9,047 nucleotides of DNA, taken from CAZRZN01 sp964604565. Lineage in GTDB: Bacteria; Pseudomonadota; Alphaproteobacteria; Rhodobacterales; Rhodobacteraceae. Made by a program: the position numbers and the translations under genes. The stretch is taken from contig CAZRZN010000171.1 in assembly GCA_964604565.1 (NCBI GenBank), forward strand, positions 1-9,047, read 5' to 3'. Numbering within the stretch: the first letter of the stretch is position 1; each line of letters begins with the position of its first letter. Below are positions 1 through 5,726 of this stretch, piece after piece. The notes below the pieces were generated by a model. It ran no database searches and had not been told where the DNA came from. It saw only the letters and a program-made list of their open reading frames with translations.

Positions 1-268
1 TGGTGCCGTCGCCGGCCTCGTCATTGGTGCGGCTGGCCACTTCCTTGACCATCTGGGCGCCCATGTTCTCGAACTTGTCTTCCAGTTCGATTTCCTTGGC
101 GACCGTCACACCGTCCTTCGTGATGCGCGGGGCACCGAAGGATTTGTCGATGACCACGTTACGGCCCTTGGGGCCTAGCGTGACCTTGACCGCATCGGCG
201 AGGACGTTGACGCCCCGCAGCATACGATTGCGGGCGTCGGTATCGAATTTCACGTCTTTTGCAGACAT
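1..268 (-). CDS. groEL: Chaperonin GroEL (Hsp60), N-terminal part, cut by window edge
   Basis: This is the N-terminal 89 codons of the ATP-dependent cytosolic chaperonin that folds proteins inside a double-heptamer cage capped by GroES. The reading frame runs off the left edge of the window. It begins MSAKDVKFDTDAR and contains the classic equatorial-domain sequence VTLGPKGRNVVIDKSFG at about residues 29-45, followed by ITKDGVTVAKEIEL. The visible part ends in the conserved nucleotide-binding segment NDEAGDGT at the edge. The start at 268 is fixed by an AGGAGA ribosome binding site at 276-281, seven bases upstream. It lies 45 bases downstream of groES on the same strand, the usual groES-groEL operon order, so it should share the CIRCE-controlled promoter upstream of groES. 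Nothing in the visible part is unusual. The identification is very secure. Confidence 0.98.
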   Translation of the reverse strand, partial: MSAKDVKFDTDARNRMLRGVNVLADAVKVTLGPKGRNVVIDKSFGAPRITKDGVTVAKEIELEDKFENMGAQMVKEVASRTNDEAGDGT

Positions 269-313
269 CTCATATTCTCCTTAGAGGTTCTTGTTGGCGA
301 TCACGACCGGTAT

Positions 314-625
314 TCAGGCAGCCGCGGCTGCCGTGTCGTCGGTGATGACCCCGAGGATGTCGCTTTCCTTCATGATCAGCAGCTCTTCACCATTCACGGT
401 GACTTCGGTGCCGGACCACTTGCCGAAAAGAACTTTATCACCGTCCTTGACAGCCATATCGATCAGCTCTCCGCTGTCCTTGCGTGCACCTTCGCCACAC
501 GCGACAACCACGCCTTCCGCCGGCTTTTCCTTGGCACTGTCAGGAATGATCAGCCCACCAGCAGTTTTGTCATCGCTTTCAACACGACGGACCAGCACGC
601 GGTCATGAAGCGGTTTAAATGCCAT
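314..625 (-). CDS. groES: Co-chaperonin GroES (Hsp10)
   Basis: This 103-residue protein is the heptameric lid of the GroEL folding chamber in the cytosol. It starts MAFKPLHDRVLVRRVESDDKT, carries the mobile-loop segment TAGGLIIPDSAKEKP at about residues 21-35, and has the FGKWSGTEV and LLIMKESDILGVI strands that close the Hsp10 fold. A longer frame exists upstream to 688, but the start at 625 is chosen. The family begins at MAFKPLHDR, an AGGAGA ribosome binding site sits just ahead of it (about 636-641), and the longer version would run into the untranslated leader next to the CIRCE operator. The family usually ends near ILGVI. Here a short tail, TDDTAAAAA, is added, giving 103 rather than about 95 residues. 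It is first in the operon with groEL, 45 bases apart. Confidence 0.98.
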   Translation of the reverse strand: MAFKPLHDRVLVRRVESDDKTAGGLIIPDSAKEKPAEGVVVACGEGARKDSGELIDMAVKDGDKVLFGKWSGTEVTVNGEELLIMKESDILGVITDDTAAAAA

Positions 626-681
626 CTTCGAGTCTCCTAGCTCAAAGTTACTCCCATACCCCCTCGCTCTCCGAGAGGGCG

Positions 682-708
682 TTATCACTCACCGTAGTCG
701 AGTGCTAA
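682..708. promoter_or_regulatory. CIRCE operator (HrcA binding site) of groESL
   Basis: The site is an inverted repeat TTATCACTC, nine bases, GAGTGCTAA. The CIRCE consensus is TTAGCACTC-N9-GAGTGCTAA, so the right arm and the spacing match exactly and the left arm differs at one base (T for G). It lies between the groES promoter and the groES start, beginning right at the predicted transcription start, so the repressor HrcA bound here would block initiation. As RNA it would also form a stem in the leader. In related bacteria HrcA releases DNA on heat shock when GroEL is titrated by unfolded protein, giving feedback control of this operon. hrcA itself is not in the window. Confidence 0.94.
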
Positions 709-715
709 CGAGGCG

Positions 716-744
716 TAGCTAGGGATCGGGTGGCGCGCTGTCAA
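716..744 (-). promoter_or_regulatory. Predicted housekeeping-type promoter of groESL
   Basis: On the minus strand a perfect TTGACA -35 box (739-744) is followed after 17 bases by TAGCTA (716-721), a fair -10 box. Transcription would start near 709, at the edge of the CIRCE element, which is the usual geometry for HrcA repression. I saw no good heat-shock sigma-32 (RpoH) type pair at the same place, but I could not scan for one systematically. The leader of roughly 84 bases also holds a small hairpin, CCCTC/GAGGG at 661-679, between CIRCE and the ribosome binding site. Confidence 0.55.
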
Positions 745-859
745 TGACGCATTCCACAAAATTTCACCGGGACTCCCGGACGGCGGCCAACGCCCGGCTT
801 GATTTCAACTGGCGAGCACGGGCAGGATCAACTGTCGCTACCTAGCGGGACACCGACCC

Positions 860-2398
860 ATGCTTCATCTAAGGCGCTTTATGACGGCCCTGATGCTCGT
901 CTCCGGGCTCGGCAATGCCGCAATCTCTGTTTCCGCTGCGGAACTGACGCTGGTCTCCTACCGCTTCAGCGACGAATCAGCCGTCCCGCATCTGCATCTT
1001 TCCGGACCTCTGGAACCGGGGGATGCCGAAAGGTTTGCTGCGGAGTTCGCCGGGCTGAAGCCTTGCTCCGGTGGATTGTGCTACGACGATTTCGGTCCGC
1101 AGGCGGTGGTCACGCTGGACAGTCCTGGCGGAAACTATTCCACGGGTGTGGCGCTTGCCGATTTCTTTCGCGACATGAAAATTGCTACTTATGTCGAAGC
1201 CGATGCCAGCTGTCTTTCGGCTTGTGCCCTCGCCTTTCTGGGTGGCTCGGGGTTCTGGCCAACGGGCGGCATCGGAACCTACATAGACCGGCGGCTGGCA
1301 CCCGGCGGGCGGCTGGGTTTCCACTCCCCCTATTTCAGCGCGGAAACAGCCGAGCGTGCGGCGCGCAAGGGACAGTTGCAGCAGCTTCTGGATGGCACGC
1401 GTCTTGCGATGGCGGACATCGTCGAGACGCTCAGCCGCTACAACGTCAGCCAACAGGTCCTGCACGATATCATCCGAATGGGTCCGGACGCATTCTACGA
1501 AGTCTCCACGCCCGCCGCCTTGGCGGGAATCCGGGCGAGCATGCCGCATTTCGACCCCGCGCTGCTTGCTCTGCCCTGGAAGACCCAGGTCGCCAATGTT
1601 TGCCGACATCTCGCGGCTGCGCACTATTCGGTCGCGCCAGAAGACCTGATGGACTTCACTCTTGGATCGCCGGTTGCCGAGACCGCCGAAGATGGCACCG
1701 AGATCCTGCTTTTCTCGCTGGACGACAGACCCCTCAATGTCTCGGGCTGCGGAGTCGATGCAGGGCGCACGGGCGGAACGCTCGACCGGATGGCGCTTTA
1801 TGCCTGGCAGGGCGTGCCGGACACACATTCCGTGCTGCTTGATTTTCAGAATCAGGGCTGGGCCACCTTCGCCTATCGCGGCGGGCGCGCCACCGACGGG
1901 TATGTCACCACGGGCGCGCTTACCCATATGCTCATGCCCGTGGATGCCGAACTGAGCACGCTGCCTGACACGGTCTCCGACCAGATCCGCCGTGAAAGAG
2001 GTCGCGACCCGGACCCGCAGTTGCCCACCCACGCCGAGGATTGGCCCGTAGAGATCCGACACGAAACCCCTTGGTCCCGCAGCGCGACCGCGCAGGGGTT
2101 GACAATCGTCGAACAAAGCGGCCCTGCCCGACTTTTCGATGAGGTTTCGGCACAGGCTGAAGACACGGAAATCCTGTATCGCTTTGACCGCGACAACATC
2201 GTTGTGCGCAGCGGAGACGACCCGACTCGCGGAACATCCTATTACTGGATGGGACTGCGCAGCGGGGCGCGCTCTGCCACGCTCCACATTCAGGCCCCCG
2301 TGCCGGCGCGGGACCTCACCGATGCGCAGCGTGATCTGATGGGGCGTCTTGCCTGCATGACAGATTTCGAAGGTGTCCACCTCGGCTGTTATCAGTAA
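860..2398 (+). CDS. Exported ClpP-fold (COG3904-like) protein of unknown function
   Basis: This 512-residue protein has an N-terminal signal peptide: LRR, then a hydrophobic core at about residues 8-20, with likely cleavage near SAA at about 25-27. Residues 45-160 resemble the ClpP/crotonase fold. An LHLSGPLEPGDAE segment comes first, then the oxyanion-type loop LDSPGGNYSTG (PGG at 89-91), then ASCLSACALAFLGG with Ser120 where ClpP has its catalytic serine, then LGFHSPYF with His155 where ClpP has IHQP. The match suggests a periplasmic serine-peptidase-like domain with Ser and His kept; I could not place the third residue. The remaining 280 residues match nothing I recognise. The mature protein has eight cysteines (69, 74, 118, 122, 248, 297, 499, 510), an even number that would suit disulfides in the periplasm. 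A second possible start at 881 has a better ribosome binding site (AAGG six bases before it) but loses the LRR of the signal peptide, so 860 is kept. Its substrate is unknown. Confidence 0.8.
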   Translation: MLHLRRFMTALMLVSGLGNAAISVSAAELTLVSYRFSDESAVPHLHLSGPLEPGDAERFAAEFAGLKPCSGGLCYDDFGPQAVVTLDSPGGNYSTGVALADFFRDMKIATYVEADASCLSACALAFLGGSGFWPTGGIGTYIDRRLAPGGRLGFHSPYFSAETAERAARKGQLQQLLDGTRLAMADIVETLSRYNVSQQVLHDIIRMGPDAFYEVSTPAALAGIRASMPHFDPALLALPWKTQVANVCRHLAAAHYSVAPEDLMDFTLGSPVAETAEDGTEILLFSLDDRPLNVSGCGVDAGRTGGTLDRMALYAWQGVPDTHSVLLDFQNQGWATFAYRGGRATDGYVTTGALTHMLMPVDAELSTLPDTVSDQIRRERGRDPDPQLPTHAEDWPVEIRHETPWSRSATAQGLTIVEQSGPARLFDEVSAQAEDTEILYRFDRDNIVVRSGDDPTRGTSYYWMGLRSGARSATLHIQAPVPARDLTDAQRDLMGRLACMTDFEGVHLGCYQ

Positions 2399-2490
2399 GA
2401 CATCCGACACTGAAACAAATCAGAGCGGCCATTTTCATTTCCCCGACAGAGGCCTAGGCTGAAGCTTCATCGCTTGAAAAGAAGCCCCCC

Positions 2491-3405
2491 ATGCCTACGC
2501 CAACGACCACGCCCCTGCGCCACGCGCCACCCCCTTCGAATGCGGATAACCTGCGCGGAATCCTTCTGATGGCGCTCGGTTTCTTTTCCTTTGCCGCCTG
2601 CGATGTGCAGGCAAAATTCCTGACCGATACCTTACACCCGTTTCAAATTGTCTGGTTCCGCCAGCTTGGCCTCGCACTTGGTGTGGTTGTGCTGCTGGTG
2701 TTGCGCGGTGGCCATATCCTGCGCTCGCACCTGCCAGTGATCCAGATCGCGCGGGGGCTGATGGCGGTCTTTTCAGCAGTCTTTTTCATCATCGCCGTCA
2801 GCTACGTGCCGCTTGCAGACGTGGTCGCAGTGACGTTTGTCGCCCCGTTCATCGTCACTGTTCTGGGCGCGCTGTTTCTCGGCGAGGCGGTGGGTATCCG
2901 GCGTTGGATCGCGGTCAGCATCGGCTTTGTCGGCATGCTGGTGGTGATCCGCCCGGGCATGGGCGTGTTGCACCCGGCCATCGGCTTCGCCGTCGCGGCC
3001 GCCACGCTCTTTTCGCTCAGGCAGGTTCTGTCACGCAGCCTTAGCGGCGCCGACCCGGTCATCACCACGGTCGCCTATACCTCGCTCACCTCGATCGCGG
3101 TGGCCAGCGTTGCGCTGCCCTTCGTCTGGTCGTGGCCTCAGGATCCATCGCTCTGGCTCGTGATCATCGGCCTGTCTGTCACCGCCGGCTTGGGCGAAAT
3201 CCTGGTGATCCGGGCACTGGATATCGCCTTGGCCGTCGTGCTGGCACCAATCCACTATTCAATGATCCTCTGGAGCACCTTTTACGGCTACGTGGTCTTT
3301 TCGGACCTTCCCGACGTCTGGACGCTGCTGGGATGCGCAATCATTGTCGCGTCTGGTCTTTACACATTGCACCGGGAACACGCCGCAGCCAAAGGTTCTG
3401 CCTGA
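2491..3405 (+). CDS. EamA/DMT-family inner-membrane permease
   Basis: This 304-residue protein has about ten hydrophobic segments, roughly at residues 22-41, 52-72, 84-104, 110-131, 137-154, 162-178, 190-212, 220-240, 244-266 and 275-292. They arise from two EamA repeats (about 22-154 and 163-293), the layout of drug/metabolite transporter superfamily exporters. Family signatures are visible: FFSFAACDVQAKFL in helix 1, IVWFRQLG in helix 2, and FLGEAVGIRRWIAVSIGFVG with VVIRPG closing the first repeat. Such proteins usually export small metabolites or amino-acid-like compounds, or act as S-adenosylmethionine or nucleoside-type carriers; the substrate cannot be read from sequence. The first 20 residues are proline/threonine-rich and cytosolic. 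It starts 92 bases after the ClpP-like gene on the same strand with only a weak purine-rich ribosome binding site (AAAAGAAG), so co-transcription is possible but unproven. Confidence 0.92.
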   Translation: MPTPTTTPLRHAPPPSNADNLRGILLMALGFFSFAACDVQAKFLTDTLHPFQIVWFRQLGLALGVVVLLVLRGGHILRSHLPVIQIARGLMAVFSAVFFIIAVSYVPLADVVAVTFVAPFIVTVLGALFLGEAVGIRRWIAVSIGFVGMLVVIRPGMGVLHPAIGFAVAAATLFSLRQVLSRSLSGADPVITTVAYTSLTSIAVASVALPFVWSWPQDPSLWLVIIGLSVTAGLGEILVIRALDIALAVVLAPIHYSMILWSTFYGYVVFSDLPDVWTLLGCAIIVASGLYTLHREHAAAKGSA

Positions 3406-3423
3406 CCCCAGCGACATGAATGA

Positions 3424-3577
3424 TCCCCGACGCGCAAGGCTGCCAGAGCCCGGGGGACGCTGAACCCCGCGGCGCTCGCAGAACCGTCGCACCGCAAAAG
3501 CAGGGCGCAGGCACCCCAGGCTTCTTCGGGCAAAAATATCCTGGGGGTGAGGCCGAAGGCCGAGGGGGCAAAGCCCC
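3424..3577. repeat. Structured intergenic block with competing G/C hairpins, probable bidirectional terminator or dispersed repeat
   Basis: The 323 bases between the convergent permease and DUF2161 genes (3406-3728) hold no credible gene. Several inverted repeats are packed in the first half. CCCCG at 3425-3429 can pair with CGGGG at 3451-3455, and the latter can instead pair with CCCCG at 3465-3469. CCCCAGG (3514-3520) pairs with CCTGGGG (3540-3546) around a loop containing TTCGGGCAAAAATAT. GGCC-GAA-GGCC lies at 3551-3561 and GGGGC-AAA-GCCCC at 3565-3577. No stem on the plus strand is followed by a T run. On the minus strand the GGGGC and GGCC hairpins precede GATATTTTTG. From memory, similar blocks recur between genes in Rhodobacteraceae; that is recollection, not a search. 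The second half (3578-3728) is AT-richer, with only small stems such as GTTGAT/ATCAAC at 3680-3700. Confidence 0.5.
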
Positions 3578-3728
3578 ATTCAGCGTTTCGGGAACCCCTG
3601 AGACAGCATCGATCACAGCGCGCATGAAAACCGCCAGTGAACGATCACGATAAACCGGGATCGAATACTCCAGAAGCCTGTTGATCCCATTGTCATCAAC
3701 TGGATCTGCCTGTTCAGACGGACCGGCA

Positions 3729-4409
3729 TCATCGTGTATCCGGCGCCTCCCAACTACAGGCCCAATGCGTCAGCCCCGCCTGCCCCTCCTTGGTCAGGGC
3801 GTAGACGCCCACCCCAACCCGTTCGAACCAGCCATAGTGGTTGTCCCGCATGATCCGCGTCGCCGCGACCACACCGGTCGCGGCCGCCACGTCGCGGCCG
3901 CGTGTTGGCCCCTGCTCCGCAAGATGCGCGGCGCAGGCCAGCGCGTCCTGTCGGTAGCCCGTGACCAGTCCATGTCGCGTCGCGCCGCCCTCGTTCGGAT
4001 CGCCACGCAACCGGGCGAAGGCGCGCAACAGCTTGTCCGCCTTCGCCTTGCCGCGTTGGCGGACAGGGGGGGCAGGGTCGCAATGCACCTCGACCATGCC
4101 ATCCTCACGCACCGTGATGAACCCGAGGCCAAGCCTGCGGCACAGCGCCTTGTTCTCCTTCAACATGCGCCGCGCCGCGCGCCCTTCCGGCCTTGGCACG
4201 GCAATATAGACCGTCTCCGTCACCGCAAGTCGGGCATTGGCCTGATGATAAAGAGCCAGCGTGATCCGCAGCTTCAACTCGACGATCAAGGGGGGCTCGC
4301 TGCCGCGCACCGCAACAAGATCCGCCGCGCCAACCTCTCCCTTGACCTCGTAGCCCTGCCCTTCCAGAAGAGACTTGACCGGCCCGTAAAGTTCGCTTTC
4401 CCGCTGCAT
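3729..4409 (-). CDS. DUF2161 family protein, putative PD-(D/E)XK phosphodiesterase
   Basis: This 226-residue protein has a compact N-terminal PD-(D/E)XK-like core. A first helix, ESELYGPVKSLLEGQGYEV (residues 4-22, with Glu7), leads to GAADLVAVRG with Asp30, then a strand LIVELKLR with Glu44 and Lys46. This gives the D-x13-E-x-K spacing of metal-dependent nucleases, and Gln56 follows in the next helix. It matches what I know of the DUF2161 family, annotated as a putative PD-(D/E)XK phosphodiesterase. Residues about 165-212 (PTRGRDVAAATGV, then MRDNHYGWFERVGVGVYALTKEG) look like a winged-helix DNA-binding domain, which would suit a DNA substrate; no function is established to my knowledge. No signal peptide, so it is cytosolic. 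The start at 4409 is preceded by GGAG at an overlong distance, a weak site. It is divergent from the TraB-like gene and convergent with the permease, so it is probably monocistronic. Confidence 0.82.
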   Translation of the reverse strand: MQRESELYGPVKSLLEGQGYEVKGEVGAADLVAVRGSEPPLIVELKLRITLALYHQANARLAVTETVYIAVPRPEGRAARRMLKENKALCRRLGLGFITVREDGMVEVHCDPAPPVRQRGKAKADKLLRAFARLRGDPNEGGATRHGLVTGYRQDALACAAHLAEQGPTRGRDVAAATGVVAATRIMRDNHYGWFERVGVGVYALTKEGQAGLTHWACSWEAPDTR

Positions 4410-4437
4410 GCCGCCACTTTCTCCACCCTACACGCCC

Positions 4438-4467
4438 TTGTCCAGACGGGCGCCGACGGATTATGAA
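4438..4467 (+). promoter_or_regulatory. Possible promoter of the TraB/GumN gene
   Basis: TTGTCC at 4438-4443 and TATGAA at 4462-4467 are 18 bases apart and each match four of six consensus bases. Transcription would start near 4474, just ahead of the GAGGAG ribosome binding site at 4477-4482. If right, this rules out the upstream ATG at 4463, which lies inside the -10 box. The evidence is weak because such matches arise by chance. Confidence 0.3.
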
Positions 4468-4489
4468 CAGACACCCGAGGAGTGACCCG

Positions 4490-5491
4490 ATGCGCCTGAT
4501 CCTGCTTGCCCTGACCGCCACCTGCCTTCTGGCCACGCCGCTCCGCGCCTCCTGCGATGGACAGGATCTCAGGGAGACGCTGACAGCCGGGGAAATGACA
4601 CTCCTCGACGCCCGCCTCGCTGAAACGCCTTACCCCGAGGGCAATCACTGGCGCGCGACCAGAAAGGACGAGGTGCTTCACCTGATCGGCACGCTCCACC
4701 TTAGTGACCAGCGCCTCGACGCCCCGGTTGCGCATCTGACACCGGTGGTCGCCGGGGCCGGACGCCTCCTGCTGGAAATGACGCAAACCGAAGAAGCGGA
4801 ACTTGAACAGGCTCTTGCTACCCGCGCGGACATGCTGCTGCTGCCAGACACGACCCTGCCCGAGCTTTTGCCGGAGGCGGACTGGCAGCTGTTGTCAGAG
4901 GCGCTGCGCCTGCGCGGGATGCCCCCTTTCATGGCGGCAAAGATGCGCCCGTGGTATGTGTCGATGCTGCTGGCCGTTCCGCCCTGCATGGCCGACCAGA
5001 TGCAAGAGCAGACCGGCCTCGACAAACGCCTTGCGGGAATTGCCCGTGAAAATGGCGTGCCGACACGCGCGCTCGAACCTTTCGACACGGCCTTTACCGC
5101 CTTCGCGGACATGCCGCTGGACACGCAGATCCTGATGATCCGATCGGCATTGGCGTCCCCGGAGACCAACGAGGATCTTTTCGAAACCCTGCTGTCCGCC
5201 TATTTCGCAGAGACGCACGGCGCAGGGCAGATCATCCTTGAGGTGCTGTCGCCTCGGCTGACGACGCTCAGCGACGCCGAAAACGCCCGAATCTTCACGG
5301 CGATGGACGACGCCTTGCTGAAGCGACGCAACCGCGCCTGGATCCCGGTGATACTGGACGCACTGGAAGAGACAGAGGGACATGTGGTCGCCGGTTTCGG
5401 CGCCGCGCATCTGGCGGGCGAAAACGGCGTGCTTGCCTTGCTGGAGGCAGAGGGTTTCACCTTGCAAAGGTTGTCATTCTCGGAATTCTGA
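4490..5491 (+). CDS. Secreted TraB/GumN (TIKI-like) family protein
   Basis: This 333-residue protein starts with a clear signal peptide (MRLILLALTATCLLATPLRA, cleavage before SCDG) and has the two GxxH motifs of the TraB/GumN/TIKI superfamily. The first is HLIGTLHL near the N terminus (Gly67, His70) and the second is AGFGAAHLAGENGV near the C terminus (Gly304, His307). Other family features are LLLEM after the first motif, with its Glu, and RNRAWIP (residues 279-285) before the second. Eukaryotic TIKI relatives are metal-dependent proteases that use these histidines; the bacterial members are largely uncharacterised and the substrate here is unknown. It should act in the periplasm. The frame is open to an ATG at 4463, but 4490 is preferred. 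GAGGAG lies seven bases ahead and the signal peptide begins there, whereas the upstream start would add nine polar residues. Mature cysteines (in SCDG and PPCMADQ) could form one disulfide. Confidence 0.92.
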   Translation: MRLILLALTATCLLATPLRASCDGQDLRETLTAGEMTLLDARLAETPYPEGNHWRATRKDEVLHLIGTLHLSDQRLDAPVAHLTPVVAGAGRLLLEMTQTEEAELEQALATRADMLLLPDTTLPELLPEADWQLLSEALRLRGMPPFMAAKMRPWYVSMLLAVPPCMADQMQEQTGLDKRLAGIARENGVPTRALEPFDTAFTAFADMPLDTQILMIRSALASPETNEDLFETLLSAYFAETHGAGQIILEVLSPRLTTLSDAENARIFTAMDDALLKRRNRAWIPVILDALEETEGHVVAGFGAAHLAGENGVLALLEAEGFTLQRLSFSEF

Positions 5492-5498
5492 ACGCCAA

Positions 5499-5527
5499 GC
5501 TCGCCGCGTCCGTCCGCTGCGGCGAGC
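5499..5527. terminator. Strong G/C hairpin between convergent genes, possible terminator
   Basis: A nine-base perfect stem, GCTCGCCGC (5499-5507) with GCGGCGAGC (5519-5527), encloses an 11-base loop. It begins eight bases after the stop codon of the TraB/GumN gene, the expected place for its terminator. No T run follows on either strand, so it is not a textbook intrinsic terminator. It may act with Rho or simply protect the message end. Confidence 0.45.
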
Positions 5528-5586
5528 CCGGCGCCCTGCCTTCCTGCGATGCGTGCCAAATCAGTCCCCGACCGCAATAAGCGCGG

Positions 5587-5654
5587 CACCGCTGATCCTG
5601 ATCGCCAATACCCCGCTGGACTTTGACCTATCCGGGTATTGGCAATGCGCGGTG
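5587..5654. repeat. Nested inverted repeat in convergent intergenic region
   Basis: GCCAATACCC (5604-5613) and GGGTATTGGC (5634-5643) are perfect ten-base complementary arms separated by 20 bases. Outside them, CACCGC (5587-5592) and GCGGTG (5649-5654) can form a second six-base stem. Within the spacer GGA (5618-5620) can pair with TCC (5631-5633). The whole would fold as one long, interrupted hairpin on either strand. It lies in the 235-base gap (5492-5726) between two convergent genes, where no credible gene is visible. A smaller stem, AATCGC-GCGT-GCGATT at 5675-5690, sits nearer the end of the M3 peptidase gene. It could be a bidirectional terminator without a U tract, a structured RNA element or a protein-binding palindrome; the sequence alone does not decide. 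Confidence 0.42.
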
Positions 5655-5726
5655 ACCCAACACAGTCTCAGCCCAATCGCGCGTGCGATTACCGCTGCAG
5701 CCCTGCCTGAGCTCCCGCTTTCTTGG

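Noticed and set aside
626..688. Extended groES start giving 124 residues
   Set aside because: The extra residues cover the untranslated leader next to CIRCE. The family start MAFKPLHDR has its own AGGAGA.
799..1842. A 347-codon plus-strand frame overlapping the start of the ClpP-like gene
   Set aside because: It is out of frame with the real gene, Cys/Arg-rich in translation and without any motif.
977..2410. A 477-codon minus-strand frame opposite the ClpP-like gene
   Set aside because: Antisense shadow. The plus-strand frame has a signal peptide and ClpP-like motifs, and this one has none.
3420..3653. A 77-codon plus-strand frame and a 94-codon minus-strand frame (3341-3625) through the hairpin block
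   Set aside because: Both read through inverted repeats, have no ribosome binding site and show compositionally odd translations; treated as non-coding.
3681..4466. A 261-codon plus-strand frame opposite DUF2161
   Set aside because: The minus-strand gene has a recognisable nuclease core and winged helix. The plus-strand translation is low in hydrophobic order and rich in Arg/Pro/His.
5587..5690. Possible tRNA or known riboswitch in the hairpin-rich gap
   Set aside because: No cloverleaf, T-loop sequence or anticodon arm could be placed, and no riboswitch core was recognised.
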